A stretch of DNA of 64,000 bases from Sphingopyxis sp. TUF1 (GTDB lineage: Bacteria > Pseudomonadota > Alphaproteobacteria > Sphingomonadales > Sphingomonadaceae). The stretch spans positions 1,736,001 through 1,800,000 of the forward strand of contig NZ_CP144683.1 of the NCBI RefSeq assembly GCF_036687315.1, written 5' to 3'. Position numbers and translations under genes: made by a program. Under the pieces are notes generated by a model. That model was given only the letters and a program-made list of their open reading frames with translations, did not search any database and was not told where the DNA came from. This document shows, one piece after another, positions 47,652-56,698 of the stretch (the first letter of the stretch is position 1; each line of letters begins with the position of its first letter).

Positions 47652-47865
47652 ACCGCAGAACGGCCTTTTCTACCTACGCTGTCGCGACAGCCCTCCCCGC
47701 GCATTTCTCTTGGCGCAACTAAAGTCGCTGCCCGCCCCGCCGGTGCACCAAACCACGCGCGACTATAGTCTTGGAACGGGAACCGAAAACCGGCATCGTC
47801 GCGCACGGGATCGAAACGCGACGTCACCGCGTTCTGACTCCGACGCGACAACAGGGAGCAGCAAT

Positions 47866-48444
47866 ATGACGATCGGTTCGCAGCATAAACGGTTTCTCGT
47901 CCCCGGCGGCGTTCTTGCAGCCGCGCTGCTTCTCGCCGGCTGTGCGGGGACCAGCAAATCGCCGACGGCGACGCTGCCGCCGCCCGACGCCTTTGCCCAG
48001 CTTTACGACGCGAGCGGCGCCAACCGTGGGCGCGCCGACATCTACCGCGACGCCAGCGGCCTGCGTGTCGAGCTGATTGCGCGCGGTTTCGGCCCGGGCA
48101 CCTATGGCATGCACGTCCACGCGATCGGGCAATGCACGCCGCCCGAATTCACGAGCGCGGGACCGCATTGGAACCCGTCGGGAGCTCAGCATGGCCGCGA
48201 AAATCCGATGGGCGCACACCATGGCGACCTGCCTAATCTGGTCGTCGAACCCGACGAAATCGGCCGTGCGACGCTGCGTTTGGTTGGCTCGCGCTTGAAT
48301 GGCGACGGGGGCCTGCTCGACGCCGACGGCGCGGCTTTCGTCATCCATGCCGGTCCCGACGATTACAAAACCGACCCAAGCGGCAACAGCGGCGGACGCG
48401 TCGCCTGCGGCGTGATCGTCGCCGGCGGGACCGGCGACGACTGA
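47866..48444 (+). CDS. sodC: Cu/Zn superoxide dismutase lipoprotein
   Basis: Periplasmic superoxide dismutase, 192 residues, with lipobox LLAGC (Cys26), so probably anchored in a membrane. Copper ligands are seen in GMHVHAIGQC, the bridging and zinc ligands in GPHWNPSGAQHG and AHHGDLPNL, and the late copper His in AAFVIHAGPDDYKTDP. The GGRVACGVI segment supplies the second Cys of the intramolecular disulphide. CAGGGAG precedes the ATG at 47866. It is convergent with the MFS gene. Confidence 0.94.
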   Translation: MTIGSQHKRFLVPGGVLAAALLLAGCAGTSKSPTATLPPPDAFAQLYDASGANRGRADIYRDASGLRVELIARGFGPGTYGMHVHAIGQCTPPEFTSAGPHWNPSGAQHGRENPMGAHHGDLPNLVVEPDEIGRATLRLVGSRLNGDGGLLDADGAAFVIHAGPDDYKTDPSGNSGGRVACGVIVAGGTGDD

Positions 48445-48448
48445 TCGG

Positions 48449-50056
48449 TCAGGCGCGCCGCGCCGCCGCTGCACGCTCAACAAGCGTCGCCTCGGCTTCG
48501 GGAAGCGCACGATAAGCATAGATCAGGAGCGCGACCGCAACCGGTGCGACCCCGATCAGCGACAATATGCCCGTGCGCAGGTTGCCGACTGGCTGACCGT
48601 TCACCACCGTTCCTGTAAGGTCGGAGATCTGCCCGACCATATAGGGACCGAACGACAGGCCGATCAGCGTGGTGCCCAGGAAAAAGGCCGCGGTGGCGGT
48701 GCCGCGCATCTGCGGCAGCACCAGATCCTGTGTCGTTGCCGCCGCCGCACCCAACGCCGCCGCGCCGAACAGCCCGGCAAGGAAGTTCATCGTATAAAAA
48801 AGGATGGCATTTTCGGTGGTATAGCCGATCCAGATGGGAAGGATCGGCGCGACGACACCGAAGAGGATCATCAAGATGCGCCCTGACGGATGGCGCGCGC
48901 GCAGCGCGTCGGCGACGCGGCCGCCGACGATGACGCCGACAAAGCCGCTGAGCGCGCCGCTGCCGCCGAGGATCTTGGCAAGTTCTTGCTTGGGAAGCCC
49001 CAGCACGACCTCGGCATAGGGCGCCGACCAGAAAGCAAGCGCATAGGCGGCGAGCGCGACAAGCCCATAGCCGATCGTCGTGCAGATGAACGCCGGCGTG
49101 CCCCAGATCAGGCGGAAAGTGGCCGGATCATTGGCGCGCAGCGTGCTCGCCCATGAAAAGACGGCATAATAGCCGAGCGCGACCGCCGACCATTGCGGCA
49201 GATTGCCCGTAAGTTCGATCATCCACCAGGCAAAGGCGGCGAGGGCGGCGGCGGTTCCGACGTTTATCGCGAGCGCGGCGGGGCCGCGCTGCCACGCACC
49301 ATAGAGCGTCAGCGGCGGAACGATCATCGACAGATCCTTGCCGAACGCGCGAAACGGCGTCGGCGAACTTGCGGTCGGCACGCCGTCCATCGCGCCGCGC
49401 ACCGGTTCGCGCAGGCTGGCGACCCACAGCGCGAGGAGCAGTCCAGGGATGCCGACCGCAAGGAATGCCGCTTGCCATCCGACAAGCCCCAGCGGCCCGC
49501 CCGCCGGATAGGTCTGGTTCCAGCTTTCGACGATCACCGCGCCGATGAACAGCGACACGCCGCCGCCAAGATAAAGTCCCGACGAATAGATGGCGAGCGC
49601 CGTCGCCTTTTGCCGTTTCGGGAAATAGTCGGAGATCAGCGAATAGGCGGTCGGGCTCGCGGTCGCCTCGCCAACACCGACGCCCATGCGCGCCAGCGTC
49701 AGCGACATGCGGTCATAAGCGAAGCCCGACAGTGCGGTCATCGCCGACCACAGCGTCAATCCGATCGAGAGCAGCTTTACGCGGCTCCAATTGTCGGCAA
49801 GGCGGCCGAGCGGGATGCCGAATAACGCGTAAAAGACGGCAAAGGCCGCGCCGCCGAGAAACCCCATGTCCGAATCGGTGAGCCCCAGGTCGGCCTTGAT
49901 GTCGACCGCCAGGATGCTGATGATCTGCCGGTCGATAAAGTTCAGGATATAGACCACAACCAACACCGACAACACATACCAGCTATATCCGCTGGCCTTC
50001 GGATCGGCGGCAGGCGGCGCGCCGGACGTGTTGTTTTCGCTGGTGGTATCGGCCAT
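48449..50056 (-). CDS. MFS transporter, spinster-like family
   Basis: Twelve-helix transporter of 535 residues. The first helix YVLSVLVVVYILNFIDRQI, the motif GIPLGRLADNWSRVKLL after helix 2 and GVGVGEATASPTAYSLISDYFPKRQKATAL mark the spinster (Spns) branch, which is common in sphingomonads. A long central loop (REPVRGAMDG onward) separates the two halves. The substrate is unknown; organic acids or lipids are possible. It is convergent with sodC, with only four bases between the stop codons. Confidence 0.9.
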   Translation of the reverse strand: MADTTSENNTSGAPPAADPKASGYSWYVLSVLVVVYILNFIDRQIISILAVDIKADLGLTDSDMGFLGGAAFAVFYALFGIPLGRLADNWSRVKLLSIGLTLWSAMTALSGFAYDRMSLTLARMGVGVGEATASPTAYSLISDYFPKRQKATALAIYSSGLYLGGGVSLFIGAVIVESWNQTYPAGGPLGLVGWQAAFLAVGIPGLLLALWVASLREPVRGAMDGVPTASSPTPFRAFGKDLSMIVPPLTLYGAWQRGPAALAINVGTAAALAAFAWWMIELTGNLPQWSAVALGYYAVFSWASTLRANDPATFRLIWGTPAFICTTIGYGLVALAAYALAFWSAPYAEVVLGLPKQELAKILGGSGALSGFVGVIVGGRVADALRARHPSGRILMILFGVVAPILPIWIGYTTENAILFYTMNFLAGLFGAAALGAAAATTQDLVLPQMRGTATAAFFLGTTLIGLSFGPYMVGQISDLTGTVVNGQPVGNLRTGILSLIGVAPVAVALLIYAYRALPEAEATLVERAAAARRA

Positions 50057-50163
50057 CTGGCAACCCTCTCCCTGACCCTCTATCTGTTATATGCCATGGC
50101 TAGCAGAGCCGCGCCGCGGCGCAAGTTGAAAGTCGGTTCACCTTTTATGGGAAGCGAATAGCG

Positions 50164-50652
50164 ATGAATGACGAGCGCGATCCGACGATTCCGGCAATCC
50201 TGTTCCTGTGCCTCGGCAATATCTGCCGGTCGCCGCTTGCCGAGGGCGCGGCGCGCGCGGCGTTTGCGCGCGCCAACATCGCGGCGCATCTCGATTCGGC
50301 GGGAACCGGCGACTGGCATGTCGGCCATCCGCCCGACCGCCGGGCACAGGCCGAAGCGCGGCGCCGCGGCATCGACATATCTATGCTGCGCGGACGCCAA
50401 TTGTCGCCCAGTGATTTTCACTATTTCGACCTGATCCTTGCCGCCGACGAGACGAATCTGTGCGACGCGATGGTGATCCGTCCCTCGGACGCGCGCGCCG
50501 AACTGCTGCTGATGCTGGATCTTCTGCCCGGCCGTGCGGGCGACAGCGTCGCCGACCCCTATTATGGCGGCGACGACGGCTTTGCGGCGACATGGGACGA
50601 TGTCGATGCGGTTGCGGCGGCGCTGGTCGATCGATTTTCGGCGAGCGGATAG
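50164..50652 (+). CDS. Low-molecular-weight protein tyrosine phosphatase
   Basis: LMW-PTP family phosphatase of 162 residues. The P-loop CLGNICRSP near residue 16 gives the catalytic CX5R, and the general-acid Asp is in VADPYYGGDDGF. It may dephosphorylate tyrosine kinases or exopolysaccharide regulators; arsenate reductase-like activity is less likely as extra cysteines are missing. Its 3' end overlaps the convergent ThpR gene by 91 bases, and both frames stay intact. Confidence 0.93.
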   Translation: MNDERDPTIPAILFLCLGNICRSPLAEGAARAAFARANIAAHLDSAGTGDWHVGHPPDRRAQAEARRRGIDISMLRGRQLSPSDFHYFDLILAADETNLCDAMVIRPSDARAELLLMLDLLPGRAGDSVADPYYGGDDGFAATWDDVDAVAAALVDRFSASG

Positions 50653-51176
50653 CGCGCGACGGGATGATAGCGCGAGCCGCCGTGCGCAAGCTCGCTTTCA
50701 TAGAGGAACACTTCGGAAAAATCGAAGCCCGGACTTGCGAGGTCGCTGTTGAGCGCCAGAAACGGCGCGACCGGACCCGACCCGCGGTTCAGCCGCGCCA
50801 GCGTGACGTGCGGGACGAAGGCGCGGGTTTCGGGCGCGATGCCGACGCGCGCGAGCCGCTGGTCGACCTTGCGATGCAGCGCCGCGATCGGTTCGTGGGG
50901 TTCGACCTTGGCCCAGACCATATGCGGCCGCCCATGCCGTTCGAACAGGTCGACACCGGCGATCCGCGCCGTGATCGCCGGGGCATGGAGTGCACCGAGC
51001 GCCGCGGCGATGTCTTCGGCGCGGTGATGGTCCACCTCACCGATGAAGCGAAGCGTCAGGTGAAGCTGCTCGTCGTTTTGCCAGCGCGCGCCCGAAATGC
51101 CGTGCATCGCGCGGATCAGCAACGTGCGAATGGGCCGCGGCGGGCGCAGGGCGACAAACAGGCGGTGCGTAGACAT
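50562..51176 (-). CDS. thpR: RNA 2',3'-cyclic phosphodiesterase
   Basis: 2H phosphoesterase of 204 residues in the ThpR/LigT family. The two HxTx motifs are HLTLRF and HVTLAR, spaced as usual. The start at 51176 (MSTHRLFVALRPP) matches the family; ten extra upstream residues are possible. The last 25 or so residues (ENRSTSAAATASTSSHVAAK) are low complexity and are encoded antisense to the phosphatase gene, so they look like a non-conserved tail gained by stop-codon loss. Confidence 0.9.
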   Translation of the reverse strand: MSTHRLFVALRPPRPIRTLLIRAMHGISGARWQNDEQLHLTLRFIGEVDHHRAEDIAAALGALHAPAITARIAGVDLFERHGRPHMVWAKVEPHEPIAALHRKVDQRLARVGIAPETRAFVPHVTLARLNRGSGPVAPFLALNSDLASPGFDFSEVFLYESELAHGGSRYHPVARYPLAENRSTSAAATASTSSHVAAKPSSPP

Positions 51177-51336
51177 CGCGCCAGCATAAGGCGCCTTGCC
51201 GGACATCGCGACCCCAAGCCGCTTGCACGAAACCCGGCCTTCCCATTGCTATGTCCGGTTTCGCTTGAAACAGATAAAGAAAGCCACGATATTGAAGGCA
51301 CGGCCGGTATGGGCTGGCCGGTTATGGAGATGAAAA

Positions 51337-52065
51337 ATGGCGAATTGGAACGACCCCAATATGGCGGCGTCCGGTTTTGGCGCCGGCGCGAACGCAATGG
51401 ACCAGGCCGTCGATGCCGGCCTGCGGTCGTACATGCTGTCGGTTTACAACTATATGGCCTCGGGCGTGCTGCTGACCGGCATCGTCGCGCTGCTCGCCTT
51501 TCAGTCGGGCTTTACCGCCTCGATGATTGGCAGCCCGCTGATGTGGGTGGTGATGCTGGCGCCGCTGGCCTTTGTGCTGGTGCTGAGCTTTGGCATTAAT
51601 AAGCTGTCGACCCCGGCCGCGCAGGCGATCTTCTGGGTCTACGCCGCGGTGATGGGCCTGTCGATGTCGACGATCTTCTTGGCCTTCACCGCCACGTCGA
51701 TCGCAACGACCTTCTTTGCGACGGCGGCGGCCTTCCTGGGGCTTAGCCTCTATGGCTATACCACCAAGAAGGATCTGTCGGGTTTCGGCACCTTCCTGAT
51801 CATGGGCGTCGTCGGCATCCTCGTCGCGATGCTCATCAACATCTTCGTGCAGTCGAGCGCGCTTGCGATGGCGATCAGCGTCATCGGCGTACTGCTTTTT
51901 GCAGGCCTGACCGCCTATGACACGCAAAAGATCAAGAGCATGTATTTCTATGTCCGCGGGACCGACTTTGTCGGCAAGTCGGTGGTGATGGGCGCTCTGT
52001 CGCTCTACCTCGACTTCGTCAACATGTTCACCTTCCTGCTCAACCTTTTGGGCAGCCGCGAATAA
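51337..52065 (+). CDS. Bax inhibitor-1/YccA family membrane protein
   Basis: Seven-helix inner-membrane protein of 242 residues in the BI-1 family (TMBIM-like), related to YccA, a modulator of FtsH, and to calcium-leak channels. Motifs include AVDAGLRSYMLSVYNYMASG, GLSMSTIFLAFTATSIATTFF and the late AGLTAYDTQKIKSMY with the pH-sensing Asp. A strong terminator follows. The exact role is not known. Confidence 0.92.
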   Translation: MANWNDPNMAASGFGAGANAMDQAVDAGLRSYMLSVYNYMASGVLLTGIVALLAFQSGFTASMIGSPLMWVVMLAPLAFVLVLSFGINKLSTPAAQAIFWVYAAVMGLSMSTIFLAFTATSIATTFFATAAAFLGLSLYGYTTKKDLSGFGTFLIMGVVGILVAMLINIFVQSSALAMAISVIGVLLFAGLTAYDTQKIKSMYFYVRGTDFVGKSVVMGALSLYLDFVNMFTFLLNLLGSRE

Positions 52066-52087
52066 ACGTAGAGGCATCGAAAAAAGA

Positions 52088-52118
52088 AACCCGGCGGAGC
52101 GATCCGCCGGGTTTTTGT
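52088..52118 (+). terminator. Rho-independent terminator after the Bax-inhibitor-1 gene
   Basis: A perfect 12-base stem, AAACCCGGCGGA with TCCGCCGGGTTT, has a GCGA loop and continues as a T-run. It begins 22 bases after the stop codon. The 140 bases from here to nth show no gene. Confidence 0.93.
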
Positions 52119-52256
52119 GCCGATGTGGCCCTATGGCCTTGGGCTGAATTTCCCTGAACTTTGGAACGGTGTCGCGACCGCTACGCGGACCGACCCGAGG
52201 CCAGCCCCCCATAACCAAAGATGGCAGGGGCCATTCACCGTCTCAAACGGACCGCT

Positions 52257-52925
52257 TCACGCCGAACCTGCGTCAGTCTTTTTCCCCTTGGGTGTCGCGG
52301 TCTTGTGCTTGTAGCGGCAAAGATCCGCCACCGGACAGCGCCAGCATTCGGGGGTGCGCGCCTTGCAAATATAGCGGCCGTGCAGGATCAGCCAGTGATG
52401 CGCGCCGACGCGGAAAGGCGCGGGCGTCTCCTTCTCGAGCCGTTTCTCGACCGCGAGGGGCGTTTTTCCCGGCGCCAGTCCGGTGCGGTTGCCGACGCGA
52501 AAGATATGCGTGTCGACCGCAAACGTCTCCGCCCCAAAGGCGCAGTTCATCACGACATTGGCGGTCTTGCGCCCGACGCCGGGAAGAAGTGTGAGCGTGT
52601 CGCGATCGGCGGGCACTTCGCCGCCATGATCGCGGATCAGGATTTCGCTCAGCGCGATGACATTTTTGGCCTTGGCGTTGAACAGCCCGATCGTCTTGAT
52701 ATGCTGTTTCAACCCCTCTTCGCCCAGATCAACCATCGCCTGCGGGGTCTTCACCGTCTCGAACAGCTTGCGCGTTGCCTTGTTCACGCCGGCATCGGTC
52801 GCCTGCGCCGACAGCACGACCGCGACGAGCAGCTGATAGGTGTTGCCGAACTGCAGCTCGGTCTCGGGACTGGGGTTGAGTTCGGCGAGACGGCGGTAGA
52901 ATTCGAAGATGTCGGCTTTCTTCAT
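52257..52925 (-). CDS. nth: Endonuclease III
   Basis: DNA glycosylase/AP lyase of 222 residues that removes oxidised pyrimidines. It has the helix-hairpin-helix LLPGVGRKTANVVMN with the catalytic Lys in the preceding helix region, the catalytic Asp in VDTHIFRVGNRTG, and the [4Fe-4S] pattern CKARTPECWRCPVADLC. The start at 52925 overlaps the dapB stop as ATGA, so it is translationally coupled to dapB. Confidence 0.96.
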   Translation of the reverse strand: MKKADIFEFYRRLAELNPSPETELQFGNTYQLLVAVVLSAQATDAGVNKATRKLFETVKTPQAMVDLGEEGLKQHIKTIGLFNAKAKNVIALSEILIRDHGGEVPADRDTLTLLPGVGRKTANVVMNCAFGAETFAVDTHIFRVGNRTGLAPGKTPLAVEKRLEKETPAPFRVGAHHWLILHGRYICKARTPECWRCPVADLCRYKHKTATPKGKKTDAGSA

Positions 52926-53659
52926 TGCCGTTCGGACAATCCCAGCACCTGCGGCATCGTATAACGCCCCCGCTTCTGGTGGACCAGCCACAACGCCGCC
53001 CGCACCGCACCGCGCGCAAAGATCATGCGGTTTTCGGCGCGATGGGATAGCGTGATCATCTCCTCCGGCCCGGCAAAGATCACGTCATGGTCGCCCGCGA
53101 CAGTGCCGCCGCGCAGGCTGGCGAAGCCGATCTTTCCGTGCCCGCGTGCGCCGGTGAGGCCGTTGCGCCCGCGTTCGGAACAGGTTGCAAGATTGATTCC
53201 GCGCCCCGCAGCGGCGGCTTCGCCCAGCAACAGCGCGGTGCCGCTCGGCGCATCGACCTTGTTCCGGTGGTGCATCTCGACGATCTCAATGTCATAGTCG
53301 GCGTCGAGCCGCGCCGCCGCCTCGCGCACCAGATGCGCGAGCAGCGTGACGCCGAGCGAGGTGTTGCCCGTCTGGAGAACGGCAATGTCGCGCGCGGCAT
53401 CGTCGATCAGATAATGGTGGCGCTCTTCCAGCCCCGTGGTGCCGATGACGATCGGCTTGCCTGCCGCGACGCAGGCGTCGAGCGTCGCTTCGAGCGCCGC
53501 AGGCGAGGAGAAGTCGACGAGCACGTCGGCGCCCGCGGTAAGCTGTGCGACATTGCCGCCCTTGTCGATGCCGCAGCTGGTCTGCCCCGCCTCGGAGGTT
53601 GCCGCGGCGAGCGCGACGCCCATGCGTCCCTGGCTGCCGATGATACCGATGCTCGTCAT
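52922..53659 (-). CDS. dapB: 4-hydroxy-tetrahydrodipicolinate reductase
   Basis: NAD(P)H-dependent reductase of the lysine/diaminopimelate pathway, 245 residues. The Rossmann motif is IGIIGSQGRMGVALA, and the substrate-binding signature EIVEMHHRNKVDAPSGTAL is complete. Length is slightly below the usual 265-270, mainly in the N-terminal half. It is the first gene of dapB-nth on the minus strand and diverges from the sirtuin gene. Confidence 0.96.
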   Translation of the reverse strand: MTSIGIIGSQGRMGVALAAATSEAGQTSCGIDKGGNVAQLTAGADVLVDFSSPAALEATLDACVAAGKPIVIGTTGLEERHHYLIDDAARDIAVLQTGNTSLGVTLLAHLVREAAARLDADYDIEIVEMHHRNKVDAPSGTALLLGEAAAAGRGINLATCSERGRNGLTGARGHGKIGFASLRGGTVAGDHDVIFAGPEEMITLSHRAENRMIFARGAVRAALWLVHQKRGRYTMPQVLGLSERQ

Positions 53660-53677
53660 GATTCAAACCCCGTGCGC

Positions 53678-53751
53678 CCTGAGCTTGCCGAAGGGCCGTC
53701 CTTGTTCCATCACCGCCATAGGAGGAAGAACGGTCCTTCGACAAGCTTGGG
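53678..53751. repeat. Palindromic element between dapB and the sirtuin gene
   Basis: Inverted arms with mismatches: the left CCCTGAGCTTGCCGAAGGGC followed by CGTCCTT, the right AACGGTCCTTCGACAAGCTT followed by GGG. The centre is 24 bases. It fills the divergent gap, leaving little room for promoters. Confidence 0.8.
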
Positions 53752-53769
53752 ACCGACGGAGGTTGAGCA

Positions 53770-54474
53770 TTGAGTGAAATCCGGAATATCGTCATCCTGA
53801 CCGGCGCCGGTGTTTCGGCCGAAAGCGGCATCGACACGTTTCGCGACGCCGGCGGATTATGGGAACAGCACCGCGTCGAAGATGTGGCAACGCCCGAGGG
53901 CTTTGCCCGCGACCCCGATCTTGTCCTGCGCTTTTACGACATGCGGCGCGAGGCGATCCAGTCGAAACAGCCCAACGCCGCGCACCACGCGCTCGCGCGC
54001 CTCGATGCCGAATGGCCGGGCGAACTGCTGATCGTCACGCAGAATGTCGACGACCTGCACGAACGCGCGGGCGCGCAGCGGCTCATCCATATGCACGGCA
54101 CGCATCTGAACGCCTGGTGCACCGGCTGCGACGTGCGCAGCTCGTGGACTGCCCCGCTGATCGACCGGCCGCCGTGTCCGGCGTGCGGCGTCGCCGGGCA
54201 TCTGCGCCCCGACATCGTCTGGTTCGGTGAGATGCCCTATCGGATGGACGAGATTTATCATGCGCTCAATCGCGCCGACCTGTTCGTGTCGATCGGCACC
54301 TCGGGCGCGGTCTATCCCGCCGCGGGGTTCGTGCGCGAGGCGCGCGCGTCGGGCGCCCGCACGCTCGAACTCAACATGGAACCGAGCCAGGGCAGCCACT
54401 GGTTCGACGAGGCACGGCACGGCCGTGCGACCTGGCGGGTGCCCGAGTGGGTCGAAGAGATGCTTGGCGGTTGA
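53770..54474 (+). CDS. cobB: NAD-dependent protein deacylase (sirtuin, CobB-like)
   Basis: Sir2-family enzyme of 234 residues that removes acyl groups from lysine using NAD. It has ILTGAGVSAESGIDTFR, TQNVDDLHERAG, the catalytic His in IHMHGTH and a zinc site made of CTGC and CPAC. A YxxR pair in RFYDMRREAI is the signature of class III sirtuins that also remove succinyl groups. The start is a TTG at 53770 with GGAGG 7 bases upstream. Confidence 0.93.
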   Translation: MSEIRNIVILTGAGVSAESGIDTFRDAGGLWEQHRVEDVATPEGFARDPDLVLRFYDMRREAIQSKQPNAAHHALARLDAEWPGELLIVTQNVDDLHERAGAQRLIHMHGTHLNAWCTGCDVRSSWTAPLIDRPPCPACGVAGHLRPDIVWFGEMPYRMDEIYHALNRADLFVSIGTSGAVYPAAGFVREARASGARTLELNMEPSQGSHWFDEARHGRATWRVPEWVEEMLGG

Positions 54475-54479
54475 GGCTG

Positions 54480-56573
54480 CTAAAGCCGCTCCGCCTGCAC
54501 CACCGTGTCCGACGCGCGAAGCGCCGACAAAATGCGCATCACATGGTGGACGTCGCGCACTTCGACGACGACGTCATAGGTGTGAAAGCCCCCCTCGCGG
54601 TTCGACAGGCGCAGATTGGTGATGTTCGCCGAATTGGCGGCAAGGATGCCCGACATTTCGGCGAGCGTGCCGGGTTCGTTCAGGATGACGATGCACAGCC
54701 GTGCATTGCCGCCCTCGCTGTCCTCCTGCCAGCGCAGGTCGATCCAGTCGGCATCGACCCCGTCGGCGAGGCTGGGGCAGTCGATCACATGCACCTCGAT
54801 CCCCTCGTCGGCGCGCGCGAGACCGACGATACGGTCGCCGGGCACCGGATGGCAGCAGTCGGCGAGCTTGTACGCGACCCCGGGGGTCAGGCCCTCGATC
54901 GACACCGCCGCGCCCTGTCGCAGCTTGCCCGGCTTTGACTTCATCTCGGCGGTGATACCGGGCACCAGCGCCTCGAGCAGCATATTGTCCGAAAGCTGGC
55001 GCCGGCCGATCGCGACATACAGCGCGGTGTCGTCATCGAGCCGCAGCCGTTCGCGCGCCGCCGCGCGCGCCTTGTCGCCGATCTTGTTGGGCAGGCGCGC
55101 GACGATTTCGTCGTACATCTTGCGCCCCAGCGCAGCGAGTTCGACCTTTTCCTTCGATCGCACATGGCGCCGGATCGCCGCGCGCGCCTTGCCGGTGACG
55201 GCGAAGCCGAGCCAGGCGGGCTGCGGCGTCTGTTTGTCCGACGACAGGATTTCGACCGTGTCGCCGTTGGCAAGCTGGGTGCGCAGCGGGACAAGCCGGC
55301 CGTTGACCTTTGCCCCGACGGTGCGGTCGCCGAGCCCGGTGTGGACCGCGTAAGCGAAATCGACCGGTGTCGCGCCCTTCGGCAATTGGTGCAGGCTGCC
55401 CTTGGGCGTGAAAGCGAAAATGCGATCCTGATACATCGCGATCCGCGTATTTTCGAGCAGCTCGTCGGGATCGTGCGTCTGTTCGAGAATTTCGATGAGG
55501 TCGCGAATCCATCCCGCCTGACCGTCGGGGCCGCTGCCGCCCTGTTTATACGCCCAGTGCGCAGCATAGCCGAATTCGGACTGCTGATGCATGGCAAGGC
55601 TGCGGATCTGGATTTCGATCCGCATATTCTGCTGGTGCATGATCGTCGTGTGCAGCGACTTGTACCCGTTGCGTTTCGGGGTCGAGATATAATCCTTGAA
55701 GCGCCCGGGGACCATTTTCCACTTGCGGTGGATCAGCCCCAGTGCGGCGTAGCAGTCGGCATCGGTAGGCGTCACGATGCGAAACGCGATGATGTCGGTC
55801 ACCTGTTCGAAGCTGACGTGCCGTTCCTGCATCTTGCGCCAGATCGAATAGGGGTGCTTCTCGCGCCCCGACACCTCGGCCTCGATCCCCGCGGCGGCGA
55901 GGAGCTCCTTGAACTCACGGCTGATCGCCGCGACCTTGTCCTTGCCGCCCGCGGTCAGCTTGGCGAGGCGGCCGGTGATCGTCGCATAGGCTTCGGGTTC
56001 GAGCTCGCGAAACGCGAGCAGCTGCATCTCGCGCATATATTCATACATGCCGATCCGCTCGGCGAGCGGCGCATAGATATCCATCGTCTCCTTGGCGATG
56101 CGCCGCCTTTTGTCGGGATTCTGGATGAAGTGCAGCGTGCGCATATTGTGCAGCCGGTCGGCGAGCTTGACGAGCAGCACGCGGATGTCGTCCGACATGG
56201 CGAGCAGGAATTTGCGCAGATTTTCCGCCGCACGCTCATTCTCGGTCTGCGCCTCGATCTTGCTGAGCTTGGTCACCCCATCCACCAGCCGCCCGACGTC
56301 GGGGCCAAACAACCGTTCGATTTCCTCGGGCGTCGTCAGCGTATCTTCGAGCGTGTCGTGGAGCAGCGCGGTGACGATCGTCTCGCTGTCGAGGTGGAGG
56401 TCGGTCAAAATGCCCGCCACCTCGACCGGATGGCTGAAATAAGGATCGCCCGACGCGCGCTTCTGGCTGCCGTGCTTTTGCACCGTGAAGACATAGGCGC
56501 GGTTGAGCAGCGCCTCGTCGACGTCGGGATCATAAGCGCGCACGCGCTCGACAAGTTCATATTGCCTCAGCAT
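54480..56573 (-). CDS. Bifunctional (p)ppGpp synthetase/hydrolase (RelA/SpoT)
   Basis: Stringent-response enzyme of 697 residues. Domains in order: HD hydrolase (HPVEVAG from about residue 48, LLHDTLEDT 71-79), ppGpp synthetase (DIIAFRIV, then FKDYISTPKRNGYKSLHTT), TGS (IFAFTPKGSLHQLPKGATP) and a C-terminal ACT (CIVILNEPGTLAEMSGILA). Both catalytic halves look intact, as expected for the single Rsh of alphaproteobacteria. rpoZ, often just upstream in this class, is absent; the upstream gene is a divergent glycosyltransferase. Confidence 0.95.
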   Translation of the reverse strand: MLRQYELVERVRAYDPDVDEALLNRAYVFTVQKHGSQKRASGDPYFSHPVEVAGILTDLHLDSETIVTALLHDTLEDTLTTPEEIERLFGPDVGRLVDGVTKLSKIEAQTENERAAENLRKFLLAMSDDIRVLLVKLADRLHNMRTLHFIQNPDKRRRIAKETMDIYAPLAERIGMYEYMREMQLLAFRELEPEAYATITGRLAKLTAGGKDKVAAISREFKELLAAAGIEAEVSGREKHPYSIWRKMQERHVSFEQVTDIIAFRIVTPTDADCYAALGLIHRKWKMVPGRFKDYISTPKRNGYKSLHTTIMHQQNMRIEIQIRSLAMHQQSEFGYAAHWAYKQGGSGPDGQAGWIRDLIEILEQTHDPDELLENTRIAMYQDRIFAFTPKGSLHQLPKGATPVDFAYAVHTGLGDRTVGAKVNGRLVPLRTQLANGDTVEILSSDKQTPQPAWLGFAVTGKARAAIRRHVRSKEKVELAALGRKMYDEIVARLPNKIGDKARAAARERLRLDDDTALYVAIGRRQLSDNMLLEALVPGITAEMKSKPGKLRQGAAVSIEGLTPGVAYKLADCCHPVPGDRIVGLARADEGIEVHVIDCPSLADGVDADWIDLRWQEDSEGGNARLCIVILNEPGTLAEMSGILAANSANITNLRLSNREGGFHTYDVVVEVRDVHHVMRILSALRASDTVVQAERL

Positions 56574-56698
56574 CGCCTTCAATGTCGTCGCTGGCGCTTA
56601 TATTGCAATGCGAAATTTGCGGGCGTGCGGCCCAACAGGTTAGCAACTTTGGTAAAGCGCGTTGGAAGCATCGTGCGTCGCCGCTACGACGGGCGCGA

